Shown: positions 44,689 through 54,507, counted from the first letter of the stretch. The stretch: DNA of 64,000 bases from Sideroxydans sp. (GCA_027310725.1 DAIDAG010000080.1:113469-177468); one strand, 5' to 3'. The notes: generated by a model from the sequence alone, not told the origin. Numbers and translations: made by a program.

Positions 44689-47600
44689 ATGGCATTTTTG
44701 AAAACACGACTGGATCGGTTTGTCAGACAGAGTTTTCTTCCTACGGATGATGCTCACTTGCGACTCAAGAAGGTCGCTTTGACTCTGGTTCCAACGATCA
44801 TAGGGCCGGCTGCTTTCATCTGGGGGATTATCTATTACCTGTTGGGGCATTTTCTCTCCGGTTCGATCCCCATGTCCTACTCGATCATCTCTGCGATCAG
44901 TCTGGTCTATTTCTTCAAGACCAAGGAAACGCAATTTATTCAATACAGCCAGCTGATCCTGGTACTGCTGTTGCCGTTTTTCCTGATGTGGTCCCTCGGC
45001 GGGTTTTCGGCGGGCAGCATGGTGATGATTTGGGCGATCTTCGCGCCCGTTGCCGCGCTGATGTTTTTGGACAAGCAGACCGCCATGAAGTGGTTCCTCG
45101 CGTATCTGGTGTTGATCCTGATATCGGTACTCATGGACGATTATCTATCTGAAAATGTACCTCCAATACCCGCTCTGGCCAGACAAGCCTTCTACCTGCT
45201 GAACCTGGGATGCGGATCCGCCGGGCTTTATATGCTCCTGCTGTTTGCATTCAGTGAAGAAAAGAGATTAAGCGAAATCAATCTGCGCATAGCTGCTTCC
45301 GCTTTTGAGTCGGATGAGGGAATCCTGGTAACAAACGCAAGCAACGAAATTCTGCGCGTGAACCGGGCTTTCAGCGCCATCACCGGTTTCGCCGCCGAAG
45401 AAGCTGTGGGGCAGGATCCGCATATACTCAATTCAGGCAGACACAACGCTGATTTCTTTTCCTCCATGTGGGATGCCATCTCTAAAAATGGCACGTGGGA
45501 GGGGGATATCTGGAATCGGCGAAAAAATGGAGAAGATTTTCCGGCGCATGTCATCATCACCGCGATAAAGGATGACGACGGTTCGGTCACAAATTATGTC
45601 GGTACATTCAGCGACATCACCGAACGGACACAGACTGAAGCAGAACTGAATGATGCGCATCAGAAAATGGCATCCCTGCTCAACTCGATGGCGGAGGGAG
45701 CATACGGTGTCGACTTGAATGGAAACTGTACTTTTGTGAACCAGTCGTTTTTGCGTATTCTCGGGTACCAAAGCGCAGATGAAGTCGTAGGAAAGCATAT
45801 ACATGGACTCATCCATCATTCACATGCCGATGGAAGTCCCTATCCCTCCCGCGAATGCAAGATGTACAAAGCCTATCGCCAAAACCTGAACATACAGGTT
45901 GATGACGAGGTGTTCTGGTCCAAAGACGGAACTCCCATACCCGTTGAATACTGGTCACAACCCATCAAGAGTGAAAATGCCATACAGGGTGCGATAGCCA
46001 CTTTCATCGATATCACCGAGCGCAAGCGTGCGGAAGAGAATCTTCGTGTTACCGCCAGTGTGTTTGGCATCAGTCAGGAAGGGATATTCATCACCGATGC
46101 CCAAAATATCATCATCGATGTCAATCCGGCCTTCAGCCGGATTACGGGCTACAGAAGCGAGGAGGTGATTGGCAAGGACCCCAGGTTGCTCAGTTCGGGG
46201 AATCAAAGCAAGGAATTCTATGAAGCAATGTGGCAAGACCTGAAGATGAACAAGTCTTGGCGCGGCGAGATTTGGAACCGGCGCAAGAATGGGGAGCTCT
46301 ATCCCGAGATTTTATCGATTTCCGTCCTGTGCGACTCTGATGGCAAGGTTTTGCGGCATATTGCCGTGTTTTCCGACATCAGCACCCTCAAGGAACATGA
46401 AGCGGAACTGAATCGTATCGCTCATTTTGACGCACTGACGGGAATTCCCAATCGAATTATGCTGGCCGACCGGATGAGGCAAGCCATCGCCCAGACGTCA
46501 CGCGAACAAAACATGATGGCGCTTTGCTATCTGGATCTCGATGGATTCAAGCCCATCAATGATACCTTTGGGCATCAGGCAGGAGATGAAGTGTTGGTTG
46601 AGATCGCCAGGCGGATTGGCAACACCATACGGGGGGGAGATACAAGTGCACGTCTGGGCGGTGATGAATTCGTGATCTTGCTGCTGGGGCTGAGCAAGGG
46701 CGAAGAATGCGTGGCGACGCTGGAGCGCTTGCTTGCATCGATCTCTCAACCTATCCTGGTCAAAGACAGGTCTGTTTCGGTGAGTGCCAGTATCGGGGTC
46801 AGTATCTACCCGATGGACGACGAGGATCCGGACATGTTGTTGCGGCACGCGGATCAAGCTATGTATATCGCCAAACAGTCAGGGAAAAACCGCTTTCATA
46901 TCTACGATGTTTCTCTGGATCGGCGTGCCAGGGATCAAAATGAATTTCTGAAAAGCATCCGTTATGCGTTGGAACATAACCAATTTGAATTGCATTACCA
47001 ACCCAAGATCAACCTGCGGACCAGGGAATTGATGGGTGTGGAAGGTCTGATCCGTTGGCGGCATCCTGAGCGTGGGCTGCTTTCCCCTGCCGAATTTATG
47101 CGCTATATAGAAAATACCGGCATGGACATTGAGATCGGCCAATGGGTGACTGCAACCGCTCTCGATCAAATTGGGCAATGGCGAAAGCAAGGGATCGACA
47201 TCGAGATCAGCGTCAACATCTCCGGCTATCACCTGGAGTCTCCCGGGTTCGTCGGGCAATTGCGGAAGCAGCTTGAGTGTTACCCCGGCATGCCGTTCGG
47301 AAAATTGCAGATCGAAGTATTGGAAACGGTCGCATTGAATGACATCAACATCGTCCGGGAAATCATTGGCGCCTGCCGGGATTTGGGGGTTGGATTTGCG
47401 CTGGACGATTTCGGCACGGGGTATTCTTCGCTGAGTTATTTGAGCGGACTGCCGGTGGATGTGCTCAAGATAGACCAATCATTCGTGCGGGACATGCTGG
47501 AGGACAAGGGCGACAGAGCCATCGTTCAGGGCATTATCGCGTTGGCGCAGGCTTTTGGGAGGCAGACCGTGGCCGAGGGCATAGAAACGGAAGCGCAATA

Positions 47601-47706
47601 CCAGATGCTGCTTGATATGGGATGCGAGTTGGGGCAAGGCTTCGGTATCGCGCGTCCGATGCCGGCTGGCGAGATAGCGAATTGGCGAGCGACCTGCGGC
47701 AGATAG
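44689..47706 (+). CDS. Membrane PAS-PAS-PAS-GGDEF-EAL cyclic-di-GMP protein
   Basis: A 1005-residue protein. Five or six N-terminal spans (about residues 30-190, MASE-like) are followed by three PAS domains (about 200-320, 325-450 and 455-570). The GGDEF domain carries LGGDEF. The EAL-type domain has the signature changed to EGLIRW, while the DDFGTGYSSL loop and the LKIDQSFVRD lysine are kept. Both domains may be active; EGL instead of EAL could weaken hydrolysis. The second PAS shares a YPSRECKM segment with the receptor at 35367. The start has no strong Shine-Dalgarno sequence. Confidence 0.9.
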   Translation: MAFLKTRLDRFVRQSFLPTDDAHLRLKKVALTLVPTIIGPAAFIWGIIYYLLGHFLSGSIPMSYSIISAISLVYFFKTKETQFIQYSQLILVLLLPFFLMWSLGGFSAGSMVMIWAIFAPVAALMFLDKQTAMKWFLAYLVLILISVLMDDYLSENVPPIPALARQAFYLLNLGCGSAGLYMLLLFAFSEEKRLSEINLRIAASAFESDEGILVTNASNEILRVNRAFSAITGFAAEEAVGQDPHILNSGRHNADFFSSMWDAISKNGTWEGDIWNRRKNGEDFPAHVIITAIKDDDGSVTNYVGTFSDITERTQTEAELNDAHQKMASLLNSMAEGAYGVDLNGNCTFVNQSFLRILGYQSADEVVGKHIHGLIHHSHADGSPYPSRECKMYKAYRQNLNIQVDDEVFWSKDGTPIPVEYWSQPIKSENAIQGAIATFIDITERKRAEENLRVTASVFGISQEGIFITDAQNIIIDVNPAFSRITGYRSEEVIGKDPRLLSSGNQSKEFYEAMWQDLKMNKSWRGEIWNRRKNGELYPEILSISVLCDSDGKVLRHIAVFSDISTLKEHEAELNRIAHFDALTGIPNRIMLADRMRQAIAQTSREQNMMALCYLDLDGFKPINDTFGHQAGDEVLVEIARRIGNTIRGGDTSARLGGDEFVILLLGLSKGEECVATLERLLASISQPILVKDRSVSVSASIGVSIYPMDDEDPDMLLRHADQAMYIAKQSGKNRFHIYDVSLDRRARDQNEFLKSIRYALEHNQFELHYQPKINLRTRELMGVEGLIRWRHPERGLLSPAEFMRYIENTGMDIEIGQWVTATALDQIGQWRKQGIDIEISVNISGYHLESPGFVGQLRKQLECYPGMPFGKLQIEVLETVALNDINIVREIIGACRDLGVGFALDDFGTGYSSLSYLSGLPVDVLKIDQSFVRDMLEDKGDRAIVQGIIALAQAFGRQTVAEGIETEAQYQMLLDMGCELGQGFGIARPMPAGEIANWRATCGR

Positions 47707-47767
47707 GAATGCGAATGACGAGCGGATCGATCGGAAGATCCAGGTACTTCCCGGATGAATTCGCCAT

Positions 47768-48301
47768 ATGAATAACCTTCATGCGTCGGGAAAGCAAATC
47801 GTGACTAGAAGCGAAGCAGACATCGTGCGTGCATCCGGGGATGACCTGGAGGGTATCGTGGCACTCCAGGCTGCAAACCAGCCCGCGTGCGGAGGCATGC
47901 TATCCGCTTGTCTGCCCCGTTTCAGGATCATGGAGATGATGCGCGAGATGCCACTGATCGTCGCACATCGCGGTGACCGGGTTGCGGGCTTCCTGATGAC
48001 CGGCACACGCGCAATGAATGCTGATGTTCCCATCATCCGCGCAATGCTCACCGCCTATCCGGGTACGGCGGATGCCTATGTATTTGGCCCAATCTGCGTG
48101 AGCGTCGAAGAACGCGGCAACGGGTTGGCGCAAGCGATGTTTTCCGAGCTGCGGCGTCTGGTACCGGCGCGCGAGGGCATTCTGTTTATCCGGCGTGATA
48201 ATCCGGCCTCGCTACGCGCCCACGAAAAAATGGGCATGCGTGAGGTCGCAGGTTTTGTGTTTGACGAAATCGACTTTGCCGTCCAGTCTTATTTCGGATG
48301 A
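47768..48301 (+). CDS. GNAT-family acetyltransferase
   Basis: A 177-residue GNAT protein. The acetyl-CoA motif region ICVSVEERGNGLAQAMFSELRRL and the final strand HEKMGMREVAGFVFDEIDF are typical. The substrate is unknown. It follows the GGDEF/EAL gene after 61 bases. Confidence 0.82.
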   Translation: MNNLHASGKQIVTRSEADIVRASGDDLEGIVALQAANQPACGGMLSACLPRFRIMEMMREMPLIVAHRGDRVAGFLMTGTRAMNADVPIIRAMLTAYPGTADAYVFGPICVSVEERGNGLAQAMFSELRRLVPAREGILFIRRDNPASLRAHEKMGMREVAGFVFDEIDFAVQSYFG

Positions 48302-48387
48302 GCCTGCCCGACTTTGTAACAAGCGCCGACTCCGCTTCGAGTATCAGTCAATAGAATCTCGCCAGATTCCGTTTGGGAGATCACGTT

Positions 48388-48924
48388 ATGCGTCAGAAAC
48401 CACCGCCGAACTATCTTGCCGGTTATCCGGTCGCGCTGACCGCCAAGATGCGACAGTTGATCGAACAGGATCGGCTGGCCGATCTGTTGCTGCAGAAATA
48501 TCCGCTGGCGCACGACGTACGCACGGACAAGGCACTATATGACTACGTTCTGGAGATCAAGAAGCAGAACCTGCGCAATGCAGGGCAGCCGAGCAAAGTG
48601 GCGTTCGATAGCAAGTTGCACGTCATCAGCAACGCATTGGGCATGCACACCAGTATCTCGCGGGTGCATGGGGCCAATCTCAAGGCCAAATGCGAGATTC
48701 GCATCGCGACGGTGTTCAGGGAAACGCCGCTGGAATTTTTGCGCATGATCGTGGTGCATGAACTGGCCCACATGAAGGAACGTGAACACGACAAGGCGTT
48801 CTACCAGCTGTGCACTCACATCGAGCCGAATTATGCGCAGCTGGAGTTCGATCTGCGGGTTTACCTGACTTATCTGGATGCGGGCGGCACCAGACTGTGG
48901 GGCGGGGTTGGTACGGTCTTATGA
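48388..48924 (+). CDS. YgjP-like zinc metallopeptidase
   Basis: A 178-residue protein with the gluzincin-type motif VVHELAHMKEREHDKAFY, as in the YgjP-like/DUF45 family (SprT-related). The start at 48388 is fixed by TTGGGAGATC upstream; an in-frame TTG at 48373 is less likely. The function of the family is not settled. Confidence 0.82.
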   Translation: MRQKPPPNYLAGYPVALTAKMRQLIEQDRLADLLLQKYPLAHDVRTDKALYDYVLEIKKQNLRNAGQPSKVAFDSKLHVISNALGMHTSISRVHGANLKAKCEIRIATVFRETPLEFLRMIVVHELAHMKEREHDKAFYQLCTHIEPNYAQLEFDLRVYLTYLDAGGTRLWGGVGTVL

Positions 48925-48971
48925 GGCGTGATGTAACTGGATAAAACGAAAATTGCGTAATAGAGGAAAGT

Positions 48972-49012
48972 GCCGAACAAGCCTCCTCCCCGGAGGGGGG
49001 GACTTGTTCGGC
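48972..49012. terminator. Large hairpin, likely terminator of the peptide operon
   Basis: GCCGAACAAG (48972-48981) pairs perfectly with CTTGTTCGGC (49003-49012); an inner C-run/G-run extends the stem. On the minus strand it lies 11 bases after the stop of the first small peptide, and a pyrimidine-rich stretch follows. It may also end the plus-strand metallopeptidase transcript. Confidence 0.6.
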
Positions 49013-49023
49013 GCTTCCATAGT

Positions 49024-49128
49024 TTAGTCAACGCTTGCCAAAAGTGCCGGGAATGCCACGACCAAGGCTGCAATAGCGGCTACGATCCATCGAACATACT
49101 TGGCGGTCTCTTCATATATGTGTTTCAT
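49024..49128 (-). CDS. Tiny membrane peptide 1, 34 residues
   Basis: Encoded on the minus strand as MKHIYEETAKYVRWIVAAIA and a hydrophobic Ala/Leu/Val tail ending ALLASVD. GGAGGTGGCAG precedes the ATG, an excellent ribosome-binding site. A single predicted helix covers residues 13-31. It is the last gene of a three-peptide operon, followed by the hairpin at 48972-49012. No known family is recognised. Confidence 0.7.
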   Translation of the reverse strand: MKHIYEETAKYVRWIVAAIAALVVAFPALLASVD

Positions 49129-49194
49129 CTGCCACCTCCAGTTTGGTTGGGTTATGAATCAGTACTTGTAACGTTTCTTCCGGAACTGCTTCAG

Positions 49195-49308
49195 TCAGGC
49201 GAAGCTGGCCAAAGCAGCTATGGACACTGCAGCTGCGGCAAGCCAACCCAATACTGTCTGGAAGTTGATATCGGCCTTGTCTTCACTGTTGATGATCTTG
49301 TCGTTCAT
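49195..49308 (-). CDS. Tiny membrane peptide 2, 37 residues
   Basis: Minus-strand ORF with AGGAGACC upstream of the ATG. The N-terminal half is polar (MNDKIINSEDKADIN). The tail VLGWLAAAAVSIAALASFA forms one membrane helix. The tail is closely similar to the last residues of peptide 3 (NLGWLTALSVSIAAVAASL), so the two are related. Function unknown. Confidence 0.7.
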   Translation of the reverse strand: MNDKIINSEDKADINFQTVLGWLAAAAVSIAALASFA

Positions 49309-49348
49309 GATGGTCTCCTAAAATCTTCGATTTTCAAGTTACGTACGA

Positions 49349-49579
49349 TTACAGGCTGGCAGCTACGGCGGCGATGCTTACAGAGAGCGCCGTCAACCAG
49401 CCCAGATTGCCGATGAACTTTGTGTCATCCATCGTCAGTTCTTCTTTCTTGTTGATCTTCGCATTGAGTCTGTTCAATTCCGCCTCAATTCCCTTCAGAT
49501 TCAATTGTTGTTTCTGAAGATCCTTGAGTTTTTCCTCATGTACCAATCTCAATGCGCTGGTGTCCGAAATCTTATCCAT
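49349..49579 (-). CDS. Small coiled-coil membrane protein (peptide 3), 76 residues
   Basis: The start at 49579 has AAGGA upstream. Residues 10-48 are charged and predicted to form a coiled coil (EEKLKDLQKQQLNLKGIEAE). A C-terminal helix FIGNLGWLTALSVSIAAVAASL follows, sharing its core with peptide 2. An internal ATG (MDDTKF...) after GAAGAA could yield a short 27-residue form like the other two. It is the first gene of the minus-strand operon. Confidence 0.7.
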   Translation of the reverse strand: MDKISDTSALRLVHEEKLKDLQKQQLNLKGIEAELNRLNAKINKKEELTMDDTKFIGNLGWLTALSVSIAAVAASL

Positions 49580-49613
49580 TTTAATTTTCCTTTCAGTCGA
49601 TGATTGCTTTAGT

Positions 49614-49642
49614 GTTATCAATCTACTACCGTGCCAAATCAA
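49614..49642 (-). promoter_or_regulatory. Candidate promoter of the small-peptide operon
   Basis: On the minus strand TTGATT (49637-49642), a 17-base spacer and GATAAC (49614-49619). Both boxes match the sigma70 consensus at 4 of 6. The position, 35 bases ahead of the peptide 3 start, is sensible. The rest of 49580-49862 holds no gene. Confidence 0.4.
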
Positions 49643-49862
49643 TTCGCTTTGTGAATATTGTTCGTGATGCGATGTGTGCATATTGCCCTGAATTCTCCGG
49701 CATGTATTTCAGTTGAATCTGATAGTGGCCTAGGAAATTTCTGATTTATCCCCGGGAATAAGCCTCCAGGATGCAGGTGTGAAACGGGAGAGCCGCCACG
49801 GTATCGATTGCAAACATCTTGCTTTGGCGGCAAAATGCCGAAGATACCCATGAATAATCAAT

Positions 49863-50495
49863 ATGATAAAAATATTAATCGCAGAGGATCATGCCATCGT
49901 CCGGAACGGGCTAAGACAGATCTTTTCAGACACCGGCGACCTTGAAGTTGTCGGGGAGGCGACCAATGGCTCTGAAGCATTGGAATTGGCGCGCAAATTC
50001 GACTTCGATCTGCTGTTGCTGGACATGACCATGCCGGGCGTGACCGGTCCGGAATTGATCAAGAGATTGCTTGCGGAACACCCCTCGATGAAGATACTGG
50101 TGCTGTCGATGAATAACGAATCACAATCCGTCAATCGAGCCCTGAAGGCAGGCGCTTCGGGTTATGTGACCAAGGATAGCGACCAGACCGTGCTCCTGGC
50201 GGCCATCCGCAAAGTGGCGACAGGACAAAAATTCATCGATCCCGCGTTGGTGGAAGCGATGGTATTCGACAATGCCACCGGTGAAGAATCACGCCATTCA
50301 GTTCTTTCTGACCGGGAGTTGCAGGTATTGCAGATGCTGGCATCCGGTCTCAACCCGGGAGAGATCGCCGAGTCGCTTTTCCTGAGTGCGAAGACGGTGA
50401 GCACTCATAAGGCGAATCTGATGCAAAAACTCGGGATCGACAATAACGCGGATCTGGTGCGGTATGCGATAAAGCACGGCCTGGCACGGGAATGA
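49863..50495 (+). CDS. NarL/FixJ-family response regulator
   Basis: A 210-residue regulator. The receiver domain has the acidic pair in LIAEDH, phospho-acceptor Asp54 in LLLDMTMPG, and the conserved lysine in VTKDSD. The LuxR-type helix-turn-helix (about 145-205) reads LSDRELQVLQMLASGLNPGEIAESLFLSAKTVSTHKANLMQKL. It runs convergently to the histidine kinase gene 18 bases away, its probable partner, and divergently from the small-peptide operon, a possible target. Confidence 0.93.
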   Translation: MIKILIAEDHAIVRNGLRQIFSDTGDLEVVGEATNGSEALELARKFDFDLLLLDMTMPGVTGPELIKRLLAEHPSMKILVLSMNNESQSVNRALKAGASGYVTKDSDQTVLLAAIRKVATGQKFIDPALVEAMVFDNATGEESRHSVLSDRELQVLQMLASGLNPGEIAESLFLSAKTVSTHKANLMQKLGIDNNADLVRYAIKHGLARE

Positions 50496-50513
50496 TTGTG
50501 GCAGCTTTGCGTA

Positions 50514-52640
50514 TCAGGAATTTTCGTTGAATGGAAGGTCGAGGGATATTTTCGTCCCTCCGCCCTCGCGCGAATCGATAGATAGCTTCGCGCCGATAAG
50601 CTGGGCCCGGTAATGCATGTTCAACATGCCGAATCCTTTCTTCTCGTCCTCATAATCTCTCGGCAAACCGACACCGTTATCAGCGATGGTCAGCAATATC
50701 TGTTTTGCGTCCGAGTAAAGATCGATGGAAAGATGGCTGGCCTTGCTGTGCTTCACCGCATTGTTGATGGCTTCCTGGGTAATGCGATAAAGATTCGTGG
50801 CGATCATGAAATCGATGATCTCCACGTCACCGCTGAAATGGACCTCGCAGGGAATTCCGGAAACGATCACCACATCTTCCGCAAACTGTTCCAGCCCTTG
50901 TCTCAATCCGCGGTTGGCAACGTTGAACGGGATCAGGCTGTGAGAGATATAGCGTGATCGCTTGATCGCATCCTGAGCGATCCCTTTCAAGACCTGCGCC
51001 TGTTCGCTCGCGGCTTGGTCGGTCTTTGAAAGACGGTTTGCCAGCGATCCGGCGAGATATGCGGCACCGGTCAGTAACTGACCGAGGTCGTCATGCATCT
51101 CCCTGCCGATTTGCGCTTGTGCCTCCTCGCTCACCTCAAGGACTTTTCGCTCAAGTATCTTTCTGGCCAGCATCTCCTGTTCGAGCTTGCTTTTCGTCGC
51201 CAGCAGATCCTGCGTTCGCTCGACCACCCTGATTTCCATTTCATCGCGTGACTTCTGCAACGCATCCTGCAGAGCGGATGCTTCCGTGATGTCGGTCATG
51301 ATGCCGATGATGCCCTGACTGCTGTCGCCACTACCCGACAATTTGATCTTGGTGACTTCCAGCAAATGAGGTTTTCCGTCGGACAGCTGAATGGTCTCAC
51401 GGGAGATGACCGGTTGATTGTTCTTGAAGCAAAATACATCCGAACGTGCCAATTTCGCGCTGGCTTCACTGCCGATGACTTCGAAAGGATGAACCGTTTC
51501 GAATTCCCGTTCTTGCACTCCAAATGCATTGCAGAATGCCCTGTTCACAAATCGATAACGGCCATCAAACCCCGAGAACCAGATTCCAATGGGAGAGTTA
51601 TCAAGGATGGCTTGTAACTGGGTTTTGCTCTCCGTGATCCTGGCCTTGCTCTCCGTAATCTCGGCAGTCGCCTGCAGTGCCCGTGCCCTGTCGCGAACTA
51701 GAACCCATACAAGTATGGCAAGCAGGAAGCTGATCCCGATACCCGATTCAATGACAAGCAAGGGCTTGGATTTGTCCAGATGAGACTCGAAGGCAGGCAA
51801 GGACGATGTCTGGAGCGTCCACGGGTATTCCTGGACGTCGACATGATGGACAGATTGAAACCAGCCATGGCGCGGGGACTTGTCGGCATGACTGTTATCC
51901 GTATCATATAGCAGGGATTTATTGTCCGACTCCTTGCCATAAAATATCTCTATATCGATGTCGGTCTCGTTCTCGCCCAGAACGCCCGACATCAGGTCAT
52001 CAAGTATGAAAGTTCCCGCAACGAACCCGATGCAATTTTCACGTCTTGATTCCGGGGTATTGTGTTTGCTTATCTGGTTGCTCGCCGGATCGAATTTATA
52101 TACGGGGACGAACATCAGGAATCCTGTCTGCTCGTAACCGTCTGCTATCCGGGAAATCTTGTCCGTCACCCCCACTTCACCTGATGCGATGGATTTCTCC
52201 ATGGCAGCCAGGCTTTTGGGATCCGAAAGAAAGCTTCCCGCGATCTGGACCGGATCGTTTTTCTGGAACTGCTCGGCATAGAGCAGTTTGTCGAATTTTC
52301 CTTTCTGAGCCGGGTTGTTCGTTACAAACAATATACTGTGAATGCCTGGAAAGCCTTGTTCGAGATTGAGCGAGGTCACATAGGCATGGAACTCGCCCGG
52401 GGCAACAAAATTCGGCCTTGAAAATAGTGACTGGACTCCGACCAGCACTTGTTTGTAGGACAGGAGTCTTTCGGCCAAGCGATTGATGACATCGGTGGAG
52501 CGATACTCGAAATCGCTTTTGAGATCAAACATGCTGGCGCGTTTGACGGCATCCCAACTCTGATAGGTGAGTCCAAGGGAGCCTGCCAACACAAGTAATG
52601 GCAGGTATCTTAAAGTCATCAGTCTCGAAATCAATTTCAC
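50514..52640 (-). CDS. CHASE-PAS sensor histidine kinase (NarX/UhpB-type HisKA_3)
   Basis: A 708-residue kinase. Span 1 covers about residues 10-28, a periplasmic CHASE-type sensor about 40-290, span 2 about 295-315, and a PAS domain about 340-460. The dimerisation domain has the phospho-His motif QIGREMHDDLGQLLTG. HATPase motifs are RITQEAINNAVKHSKA, DNGVGLP and GFGMLNM. The NarL-type regulator lies convergent next to it. The CHASE domain suggests a small external ligand. Confidence 0.92.
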   Translation of the reverse strand: MKLISRLMTLRYLPLLVLAGSLGLTYQSWDAVKRASMFDLKSDFEYRSTDVINRLAERLLSYKQVLVGVQSLFSRPNFVAPGEFHAYVTSLNLEQGFPGIHSILFVTNNPAQKGKFDKLLYAEQFQKNDPVQIAGSFLSDPKSLAAMEKSIASGEVGVTDKISRIADGYEQTGFLMFVPVYKFDPASNQISKHNTPESRRENCIGFVAGTFILDDLMSGVLGENETDIDIEIFYGKESDNKSLLYDTDNSHADKSPRHGWFQSVHHVDVQEYPWTLQTSSLPAFESHLDKSKPLLVIESGIGISFLLAILVWVLVRDRARALQATAEITESKARITESKTQLQAILDNSPIGIWFSGFDGRYRFVNRAFCNAFGVQEREFETVHPFEVIGSEASAKLARSDVFCFKNNQPVISRETIQLSDGKPHLLEVTKIKLSGSGDSSQGIIGIMTDITEASALQDALQKSRDEMEIRVVERTQDLLATKSKLEQEMLARKILERKVLEVSEEAQAQIGREMHDDLGQLLTGAAYLAGSLANRLSKTDQAASEQAQVLKGIAQDAIKRSRYISHSLIPFNVANRGLRQGLEQFAEDVVIVSGIPCEVHFSGDVEIIDFMIATNLYRITQEAINNAVKHSKASHLSIDLYSDAKQILLTIADNGVGLPRDYEDEKKGFGMLNMHYRAQLIGAKLSIDSREGGGTKISLDLPFNENS

Positions 52641-52894
52641 GGGATGTCTATAGGTTATATCTTATGAATGCGCACAATGTACTGATGCAAGCCATGGAGC
52701 GACTGGTGATGATCCTGGAAAACGGCCCGCGCGTGAATTCTAAGGGGAATCAAGGATGAGGCGCAATTTGAGTGACGCAAATCGTGCCCGAATGGCCACA
52801 TATGGCCGAAGAGGTGGATCCGCTCATCTCTATCACCGCCGCCAGGCAGTCATCCACAACCGCTGTCTGTCCGAGTCGGGGAGTGCCTCCGCCA

Positions 52895-54316
52895 TCAGTC
52901 TTCCAGCGCCCTGACTTTTACTGTCTTGCCCTTTACTTTGCCTGCCGACAGTCTCTTCACGGCTTCGCGCGCGATGTTGCGCACGACGGCGACGTAGGTG
53001 GACATGTCGGTCACTGTGATCTTGCCGACTTGCTCTCGGGTGAATCCCGCCTCGCCTGTCAAGGCACCCAGCACGTCACCGGGGCGGATCTTTTCCTTGC
53101 GGCCGCCGAGGATCTGCAATGTGACCATCGGCGGGATCAGCGGTTTGTTGTTTTCATTTTTCACTGATTCCAGCGTGTGCCACTCCGGTTCGCTGCCCAC
53201 CATCCTGGCGATGTTGGAAACGCGGTTCATGTCGGCCGGGCTGGCCAGACTCAGCGCCCAGCCTTCCGCATCGGCGCGGCCGGTGCGGCCGATGCGGTGG
53301 ATGTGGATCTCCGGGTCGGGCGTGACGTCGACGTTGATGACGGCTTCGAGTTGAGCGATGTCCAGTCCCCGCGCCGCGACATCGGTAGCCACCAGCACCG
53401 AGCAGCTGCGGTTGGCGAACTGGATGAGTACCTGATCGCGTTCTCGTTGTTCCATATCGCCATTCAATGTCAGCGCGTGTATGCCTTGCGCATGCAGCAC
53501 ATCCACCAGATCGCGGCATTGCTGCTTGGTGTTGCAGAAGGCCAGCGTGCTGACCGGGCGGTAGTGCTTGAGCAGGGCGGCGACGGCCTGCAGGCGTTCC
53601 TCGTGTTTTATCTCGTAGAAGCGCTGGCGTATCTTGCTGCCCTCATGCTGTTCCAGCAGCTTCACTTCCTGAGGCTTGCGCATGAACTTGTTTGCCAGTC
53701 GTGCGATGCTTTCCGGGTAGGTTGCAGAGAAAAGCATCGTTTGGCGATCCGTCGGGCATTGCTTCACCACGAACGCGATATCGTCGTAAAAGCCCATGTC
53801 CAGCATGCGGTCAGCTTCATCCAGCACCAGCGTGTTGATCGCATCCAGCTTGAGGCTGCCGCGCTCGATGTGATCCATGATGCGGCCCGGCGTGCCAACG
53901 ACGATGTGCGCGCCATGCTCCAGGCTGTCGCGTTGCGGGCGCATCGTGCTGCCGCCGACGAGCGACAGAATCTTGATGTTGTCGGCGAAGCGCGCCAGAC
54001 GCCGCATTTCCTGCGTCACCTGGTCGGCCAGTTCGCGCGTCGGGCACAGCACCATGGCCTGCACGCCAAAGTGGCGCGGATTGAGTTTGGTGAGCAGCGG
54101 CAGCGCGAACGCTGCTGTCTTGCCGCTGCCGGTCTTGGCCTGCGCGATGAGGTCGTGCCCGGCCAGCGTGATTGGCAAACTGGCCGCCTGGATGGGTGTC
54201 ATCGTCCGGTATTCGAGTTGCTCCAATGTAGCCAGCATGGCGGGCGACAGCGGCAGTTCGTTGAAAGAGCGTCCGGCGGCGCCGGCTGCAGAGGAGGTTG
54301 GGGTGGTCGTGGTCAT
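52895..54316 (-). CDS. dbpA: DbpA-type DEAD-box RNA helicase
   Basis: A 473-residue helicase. Motifs in order: Q motif (PIQAASLP), AKTGSGKT, PTRELA, VGTPGR, DEAD (VLDEADRML), SAT, ARGLD and HRIGRTGR. The C-terminal domain (about 395-473, VTLQILGGRKEKIRPGDVLGALTGEAGF) is the DbpA RNA-binding domain that targets 23S rRNA helix 92. The ATG at 54316 is preferred, with GAGGA 9 bases upstream. Confidence 0.9.
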   Translation of the reverse strand: MTTTTPTSSAAGAAGRSFNELPLSPAMLATLEQLEYRTMTPIQAASLPITLAGHDLIAQAKTGSGKTAAFALPLLTKLNPRHFGVQAMVLCPTRELADQVTQEMRRLARFADNIKILSLVGGSTMRPQRDSLEHGAHIVVGTPGRIMDHIERGSLKLDAINTLVLDEADRMLDMGFYDDIAFVVKQCPTDRQTMLFSATYPESIARLANKFMRKPQEVKLLEQHEGSKIRQRFYEIKHEERLQAVAALLKHYRPVSTLAFCNTKQQCRDLVDVLHAQGIHALTLNGDMEQRERDQVLIQFANRSCSVLVATDVAARGLDIAQLEAVINVDVTPDPEIHIHRIGRTGRADAEGWALSLASPADMNRVSNIARMVGSEPEWHTLESVKNENNKPLIPPMVTLQILGGRKEKIRPGDVLGALTGEAGFTREQVGKITVTDMSTYVAVVRNIAREAVKRLSAGKVKGKTVKVRALED

Positions 54317-54507
54317 GCGCAATTATCCTCGCTTGCGGCGGTGTATGGCTGAAAAATTGAGTCGAATGAAGGTTGTTGCCGGTCACACTATTGAGTGGGG
54401 GAGCCGAGTTTATGCGAAGCCTATGCCGAGGCCTATATCTTTTGGCATATATTCCCCAAAATGCGTTGGTGCTAGATTCTCTCCTCCCCTATCAGAGAGG
54501 TGTGATC

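Noticed and set aside
49639..49851. 70-codon minus-strand frame upstream of the peptide operon
   Set aside because: No RBS and unlike codon use; it covers the likely divergent promoter region.
49580..49862. Sigma54 promoter for the peptide operon (TGGCAC on the minus strand)
   Set aside because: The required GC at the -12 element is missing; a sigma70-like pair fits better.
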